Shown piece after piece: positions 6,654 through 10,449 of a DNA stretch of 10,449 bases. The notes under the pieces are model-generated. The model was not told the origin of the DNA. It ran no database searches and worked only from the letters and a program-made list of their open reading frames with translations. The stretch spans positions 1 through 10,449 of the forward strand of contig CAYNEI010000074.1 in the NCBI GenBank assembly GCA_964396185.1. Reading direction: 5' to 3'. The first letter of the stretch is position 1; every line of letters starts with the position of its first letter. The position numbers and the translations under genes were made by a program. The stretch is from CAYNEI01 sp964396185 (GTDB lineage: Archaea; Thermoplasmatota; SW-10-69-26).

Positions 6654-6708
6654 CCTACCCGGTTGTTCGCCCCAGCGAAGCCGACGAGCGGGACGGTGCG
6701 GCGGGGGC

Positions 6709-6751
6709 TTCATTACGCGGGCCGCGATACCGACCCAAGTGGCCCGCGTAA
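6709..6751 (+). promoter_or_regulatory. TATA-like box and 11-bp inverted repeat at the start of the ATPase operon
   Basis: TTCATTAC (6709-6716) is centred about 26.5 bases before GTG 6739. A perfect 11-base inverted repeat, TTACGCGGGCC (6713-6723) and GGCCCGCGTAA (6741-6751), straddles it: the left arm overlaps the box and the right arm begins within the start codon. This layout fits an operator that blocks initiation, or a structure over the start codon in any longer transcript. Confidence 0.5.
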
Positions 6752-7632
6752 CGATCCTGCTCGGCAAGGGCGGCACCGGCCGCACCACCATCGCGCGAGC
6801 CTTGGCGCTGGCCAAGGCCCGAAAGCTAGCCACCGCCCTGCTGCATACGAGCGCCTCGAGCCGCATCCCGGACGAGACGGTGAGCAACTTGAGCACGCGC
6901 GTGCTCGACCCGTACCAGATCATCGAGGACGCCATGGTGCGCCTGATCCCCCTGGGGCCTCTCACGCGCGCCTTCGTACGCCACCCGGCGTATCGGTCCT
7001 TCCTGGAGATCGCGCCAGGCCTCAAGGAGGCCGCCGTGCTCAACTTCCTCTACGGGTTCTTGGACTGGCGCGACGACGACGTCGTGCTCGATGGACCCGC
7101 CACCGGCCACGGGCTCCACTTCCTCGAGGCCCCCGCCAAGCTCGAGCGCGTCGCCCAAGGCAAGATCGCCGAGCGCCTGGGCCACGTGGATGCCATGCTC
7201 CACGACCCCGAGACCGTGGAGATCGTGCTGGTGGCCCTTCCCGAGGAGCTCCCGGCGGTGGAGACCTTCGAGCTCGCGCAAGCGCTCCGCGACGAGGGCT
7301 TCCCGGTCGCTGGCCTGGTCATCAACAAGATGCCGCCCCCCGTGCCGTTCGAGGTGGGCCAAGCACCCACCCACCCGATCGAGCCGCCCAGCGCGGTCCC
7401 GGGTCGCGACCGGCCAGGCCGGGGTCATTCCCCCGGCCTCGGGGCCATCCGGGCCGAGCACGCCCTGTCGCTCATGGCTGCCGAGCGCCGGCAAGCGGAG
7501 CGATGGGCCGAGGAGCTCAAGGGCACCGGGCTGCCCACGCGCATCGTGCCCAACCTCCCTGGCCGAACCAACCTCGCCGAGGAGATCGTCCCGTTCCTCG
7601 AGGGCTTCCCAGCCGCGGAGGCCAGGCCATGA
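6739..7632 (+). CDS. ArsA/Get3-like ATPase, degenerate subunit A
   Basis: A 297-residue protein of the ArsA/Get3 (SIMIBI) ATPase family, matching the first partner of two-gene ArsA-homologue pairs such as Rv3679/Rv3680 of M. tuberculosis. The deviant Walker A reads GKGGTGRTT (9-17): the signature lysine K10 is kept, but the P-loop lysine is R15. The switch I region after strand 2 reads LLHTSASS (34-41), without the DPA aspartate. Switch II is DGPATGH (118-124), and NKM (196-198) is the likely base-binding position. Residues about 208-235 form a P/R/G-rich loop that looks inserted. GTG 6739 is chosen from the TATA-like spacing and because MARVTILLGKGG starts right at the P-loop strand. It overlaps subunit B by four bases (ATGA). 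It is probably catalytically weak or dead alone; cargo is unknown. Confidence 0.85.
   Translation: MARVTILLGKGGTGRTTIARALALAKARKLATALLHTSASSRIPDETVSNLSTRVLDPYQIIEDAMVRLIPLGPLTRAFVRHPAYRSFLEIAPGLKEAAVLNFLYGFLDWRDDDVVLDGPATGHGLHFLEAPAKLERVAQGKIAERLGHVDAMLHDPETVEIVLVALPEELPAVETFELAQALRDEGFPVAGLVINKMPPPVPFEVGQAPTHPIEPPSAVPGRDRPGRGHSPGLGAIRAEHALSLMAAERRQAERWAEELKGTGLPTRIVPNLPGRTNLAEEIVPFLEGFPAAEARP
7416..7439 (+). repeat. perfect 9-bp hairpin inside subunit A gene
   Basis: AGGCCGGGG (7416-7424) pairs exactly with CCCCGGCCT (7431-7439) around a TCATTC loop. It lies in the part encoding the P/R-rich loop of subunit A. Its G/C-heavy make-up and its position in a variable loop suggest a small insertion or repeat expansion. 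Confidence 0.5.
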
Positions 7633-8666
7633 TCCCGCAAGCCGTGCTCCAGCGGGCGCTCATGGAGCGCGAGGTCGTGGCCGTGCTGGGCCCGGGTGGC
7701 GTGGGCAAAACCACGCTGGCGGCCTCCATGGCCCTGGCGGCCAGCAGCGCGGGCCGCCGGACGCTTGTGGTTACCATCGATCCTGCCAAGCGCCTGGCCA
7801 CCGCGCTGGGCCTGGAGCTGGGCCACGAGGTCAGCCACGTCCAAGACAACCTGGACGCCGTCATGGTGGACACCAAGCGCGCCCTGGACGAGATGCTCAT
7901 CCAGTACGCCCCCTCCCGGGAGAAACTCGACGCGATCTTCGCCTCCCCCCTCTACCAACAGTTCTCCTCGGCGCTCGTGGGCAGCGAGGAGTTCGCGGCC
8001 ATGGGGCTGCTGCACGAGTACTACACGCGCCAGGACTACGACCTCATCGTCGTGGACACGCCACCGTCCAAGCACGCCCTGGACTTCCTCACCGTGAACC
8101 AACGCCTGATCCGCGTCTTCCAATCCGGGCTGACCAAGTGGCTCTTCAAGCCAGCAGGCCTGTTCAGCGTGGCCGGAGGCCGCATGGCCAAGGTGGTGGC
8201 CCGGTGGACCAGCCGCGAGTTCCTGGACACCGTCAGCGACTTCATGCTCCACTTCGAGGAGATGTTCTACGAGATGGAGGACCGGGTGGAGACCATGGAG
8301 GCGCTGCTCCAGGACCACCAGCGCACCGCGCTTGGGCTGGTCGCCGTGCCGGACCCCGGTGGCGTGAGCGAGGCCATGGGGCTCGTGGAGGGCTTGAGCG
8401 AGATCGGGCTCCAGCCCAGCTTCAGCATCGCCAACCGTGTCTACCCGCCGCTTGGCGCTGATTCGCTGGAAGGGGACGAGCGCGCCTTGCTGGACCACTA
8501 CGCTCGCCTTGCCCGCGTCCACATGGATGGCATCGCGCGCATGCGCGAGCAGGCCGGCCCCGTGGTCATCGTGCCCGCGCTACCCAACCTGGAAGGGTTG
8601 GCCGGGCTCGGCACGGTGCTGGACTACCTCGTGCCTGGCCGGGGTCGGCCCGGGCCGGGCCGGTAG
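7629..8666 (+). CDS. ArsA/Get3-like ATPase, catalytic subunit B
   Basis: A 345-residue ArsA/Get3-family ATPase, the second partner of the pair. The P-loop reads GPGGVGKTT (21-29): the catalytic K27 is present, but the family signature lysine is replaced by P22. Switch I is VTIDPAKRLATALG (48-61) with the hydrolytic aspartate D51. Switch II is VVDTPPSKHALDFL (141-154). ANRVYPP (268-274) supplies the base-binding asparagine. Residues 165-230 form a helical region with hydrophobic and methionine-containing stretches (GLFSVAGG, FMLHFEEMFYEME), where Get3 relatives bind clients. The C-terminus is a GC-rich PGRGRPGPGR tail over a CGGCCCGGGCCG palindrome (8646-8657). ATG 7629 overlaps the subunit A stop (ATGA). 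The family handles metalloids, tail-anchored proteins or, in actinobacteria, unknown cargo. No ArsB, ArsD or ArsR gene lies nearby, so arsenic export is not supported. Confidence 0.88.
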   Translation: MIPQAVLQRALMEREVVAVLGPGGVGKTTLAASMALAASSAGRRTLVVTIDPAKRLATALGLELGHEVSHVQDNLDAVMVDTKRALDEMLIQYAPSREKLDAIFASPLYQQFSSALVGSEEFAAMGLLHEYYTRQDYDLIVVDTPPSKHALDFLTVNQRLIRVFQSGLTKWLFKPAGLFSVAGGRMAKVVARWTSREFLDTVSDFMLHFEEMFYEMEDRVETMEALLQDHQRTALGLVAVPDPGGVSEAMGLVEGLSEIGLQPSFSIANRVYPPLGADSLEGDERALLDHYARLARVHMDGIARMREQAGPVVIVPALPNLEGLAGLGTVLDYLVPGRGRPGPGR

Positions 8667-8684
8667 AGGCGGACCCCTGCCAGG

Positions 8685-8693
8685 CTTTTATAC
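8685..8693 (+). promoter_or_regulatory. archaeal TATA box of the FAD-oxidase gene
   Basis: CTTTTATAC in a GC-rich gap is the clearest TATA box of the window. Transcription is expected near 8715, directly before GAGGGCTGACC, a Shine-Dalgarno-like stretch seven bases before TTG 8726. This gene would therefore have a short leader rather than a leaderless mRNA. Confidence 0.65.
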
Positions 8694-8725
8694 CCGGACT
8701 TCTTTGGCGCGCGCGAGGGCTGACC

Positions 8726-10449
8726 TTGAAGCTCGTAGACCTCGTGATGCGGCCGACGAAGGTCATGAAGCGCTATTCTCCCCTGCGTGAGGGCCTCACG
8801 GAAGGCCAGGAGAACGAGCTGCTTTGGATGTTCAACCGGGTCCGGGAGGGCGAGCACCGTGCTCGCGTCCGGGACGAGCGCACCTACGCCAGCGCCGATC
8901 CGGTGGTGCGCGCGGTCTACTCCATGGACACGAACACCTTCCCCTCCAGCCTCGACATGCTCGTCAAGCGCACGGCCGGCGCGGTCGTGCTCCCGACGAG
9001 CCGTGGCGAGCTGCTCGAGCTCCTGCGCTTCGGCGAGCGCAACAACGTGCCTGTCGTGCCCCGAGGCGGCGGCACTGGAACGCATGGCGCCTGCGTGCCC
9101 GTGGAGGGCGGCGTTGTGGCCGACATGCGCAGCTTCGACGAGGTCCTCGAGATCGACGCAGACGCCGGCACCGTGCGCGTCCAAGCGGGCATGGCCTGGC
9201 AGGACCTCGCCGAGGCCCTGGCAGACGAAGGCCTCGCGCTCCCCTTCGAGCCCATCAACGCCCCCTACAGCACCGTGGGCGGCACCATCGCCATGGGCGC
9301 TGGCGGGTTCGGCTCGCTGGCCAACGGGTCCATCCGCGACAACCTCTCCGAGGTCACCCTGCTCACCCCTGCTTTCGAGACCGAGACGTTCACCGGCGCT
9401 GATCTCGACCTCGTGGTGGGCTGCCAAGGCACCACGGGCTTCATCCTCGAGGCCACGCTTACCGTGCGCGAGGCCGCGGACACCACGCCTTGTGGGGCCG
9501 CCTTCGACGACGTCGCCCAGGCCCAAGCGTTCCTGGAGGCCCTGCCCAGCCGAGGCGTGGACAGCGCGCACCTGCTCAGCCCCGAGCACGCCGCCCTCAA
9601 GCAAGAGGGGCTGGGTGTGATGCGCAAGCTCCCGAAGAAGAAGGTCGTGGTCGTTCTCAACCTGCCCAACACCTCCGTTCTCGGAACGCTTGAGTCCCTG
9701 GCCGGCGACCACGGCGGCGACTGGATCGGGCCCGAGGATGCTCAGTGGGAGTGGGAGAACCGCTTCCGCCAGCGCCCGTTCAAGCGCTTCGGCCCGAGCC
9801 TCATCGTGGCTGAAGCCGTGTGCGGGATCGGTCGTCTGGCAGAGGCCTGGCAGCGCGCCCAGGAGGCCATCCAGGCCCCGGAGTCCACGCTGTTCGCCGT
9901 GGCCATCGGGCCCGACGAGGTTCTGCTGGTCGCCCACATCCTGGCCGATGAGCGCATGCCCGGCTACTCGCTGGCCACCGGCAACCTGCACGCGTTCATC
10001 GCCGCGGTCAAGAAAGCCGGCGGCCGCGCTGCCGCGCCAGGGATCCTGACCCCCGGCGAGGCCAAGGATGTCCTGGGCAAGGACACGGTCAAGCGCCTCT
10101 CCCAGTGGAAGAAGGAGCACGACCCCGGCGAGCTCATGAACCCAGGCAAGGTGCTCCCAGCCCGGGTCAAGGGGCTGCCCATCCTCTCCACGACCACGGC
10201 CATGGGCCCCGGCAATGCGATCATGCGGAGCATGCGGGGCCAGTTCGGCCACCGCCGCGAGTCCACCCACGAGCCCTCCAACCGAGCGCTCAAGGCGGTC
10301 ATGGGCACCCGGCTCTCCAAGCGGCTCGGCCGGATCGCTGACGACGTGTACAAGTGCAGCCGGTTGGGCCACACGAACCGCACCGGTGGGCTCCATCGAG
10401 GCGTGCGCTTCGAGAAGGAGGCCCCCCGGCACGTCCTTCGCGCGGAACG
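8726..10449 (+). CDS. FAD-linked oxidase / D-lactate or glycolate dehydrogenase-like protein, 3' end outside window
   Basis: The first 574 codons of an FAD-dependent 2-hydroxyacid dehydrogenase-type protein (PCMH/VAO fold, GlcD-like). The FAD pyrophosphate loop is VPRGGGTGTHGA (111-122), the second FAD segment is GGTIAMGAGGFGSLANG (185-201) followed by RDNLSEV (204-210), and VVGCQGTTGFILEATLTV (230-247) completes the FAD domain. HDPGELMNPGKV (465-476) ends the oxidase C-terminal domain. A linker then leads at 543 into KCSRLGHTNRTGG, which lines up with the CxxCxxCxxxCP cluster motif of fused oxidase/ferredoxin proteins but keeps only its first cysteine. The start is uncertain: TTG 8726 has a Shine-Dalgarno-like site, and ATG 8747 is the alternative. 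Substrate and electron acceptor are unknown. It is a separate unit from the ATPase pair and has its own TATA box. Confidence 0.85.
   Translation, partial: MKLVDLVMRPTKVMKRYSPLREGLTEGQENELLWMFNRVREGEHRARVRDERTYASADPVVRAVYSMDTNTFPSSLDMLVKRTAGAVVLPTSRGELLELLRFGERNNVPVVPRGGGTGTHGACVPVEGGVVADMRSFDEVLEIDADAGTVRVQAGMAWQDLAEALADEGLALPFEPINAPYSTVGGTIAMGAGGFGSLANGSIRDNLSEVTLLTPAFETETFTGADLDLVVGCQGTTGFILEATLTVREAADTTPCGAAFDDVAQAQAFLEALPSRGVDSAHLLSPEHAALKQEGLGVMRKLPKKKVVVVLNLPNTSVLGTLESLAGDHGGDWIGPEDAQWEWENRFRQRPFKRFGPSLIVAEAVCGIGRLAEAWQRAQEAIQAPESTLFAVAIGPDEVLLVAHILADERMPGYSLATGNLHAFIAAVKKAGGRAAAPGILTPGEAKDVLGKDTVKRLSQWKKEHDPGELMNPGKVLPARVKGLPILSTTTAMGPGNAIMRSMRGQFGHRRESTHEPSNRALKAVMGTRLSKRLGRIADDVYKCSRLGHTNRTGGLHRGVRFEKEAPRHVLRAE

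Noticed and set aside
6051..8666. One 871-residue open frame that appears to fuse a long N-terminal region to the subunit B ATPase
   Set aside because: The first part is antisense to the DUF1405 gene and then passes through the subunit A gene in another frame. Only the part from 7629 has family motifs.
6739..8666. Arsenite-resistance operon
   Set aside because: No arsB, arsD, arsR or acr3 gene is nearby, and the two-subunit layout matches non-arsenic ArsA-homologue pairs.
8624..10432. A 602-residue minus-strand open frame opposite the FAD oxidase
   Set aside because: Its sequence is the mirror of the FAD oxidase codons (rich in G, H, V, L, A and D), with no recognisable domain. The plus-strand frame has clear FAD motifs throughout.

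Overview
The window is a GC-rich stretch that reads best as archaeal DNA, probably a euryarchaeal lineage such as a high-GC member of Thermoplasmatota; the phylum is inference. The main evidence is promoter layout. Several genes have a short AT-rich, TATA-like box centred 25-27 bases before a GTG start codon, which is the archaeal TATA distance and implies leaderless mRNAs. A clear TTTTATA box also precedes the last gene. A DUF1405 membrane protein and a pair of ArsA/Get3-family ATPases fit this reading. No tRNA, rRNA, transposase, integrase or CRISPR array was seen, and no stretch over 300 bases lacks a gene.

Region 1 (1-2774, minus strand) is a tightly packed operon: hddA (heptose-7-phosphate kinase), gmhA (sedoheptulose-7-phosphate isomerase), gmhB (heptose-1,7-bisphosphate 7-phosphatase), then a GT4 glycosyltransferase cut by the window edge. 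The first three give sedoheptulose 7-P -> D-glycero-D-manno-heptose 7-P -> 1,7-bisphosphate -> heptose 1-P, the early steps to GDP-heptose. The nucleotidyltransferase (HddC type) is not in the window.

Region 2 (2912-5977, plus strand) holds a PAPS-dependent sulfotransferase, a GT4 and a GT2 glycosyltransferase. Together with region 1 this looks like a cell-surface glycan locus, plausibly making a sulfated, heptose-containing glycan. A 119-base imperfect hairpin built from mirrored CGAAGG repeats separates the two transferase genes.

Region 3 (5919-6623, minus strand) is a DUF1405 membrane protein whose 3' end overlaps the GT2 gene tail to tail. It shares a divergent promoter region with region 4.

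Region 4 (6739-8666, plus strand) is a two-gene operon of ArsA/Get3-like ATPases. Each subunit has lost different catalytic residues, so that together they could form a single complete ATP site.

Region 5 (8726 to the end, plus strand) is an FAD-linked oxidase of the GlcD/D-lactate dehydrogenase type, cut by the right edge. It enters a C-terminal region that aligns with a ferredoxin-type motif but lacks most of its cysteines.
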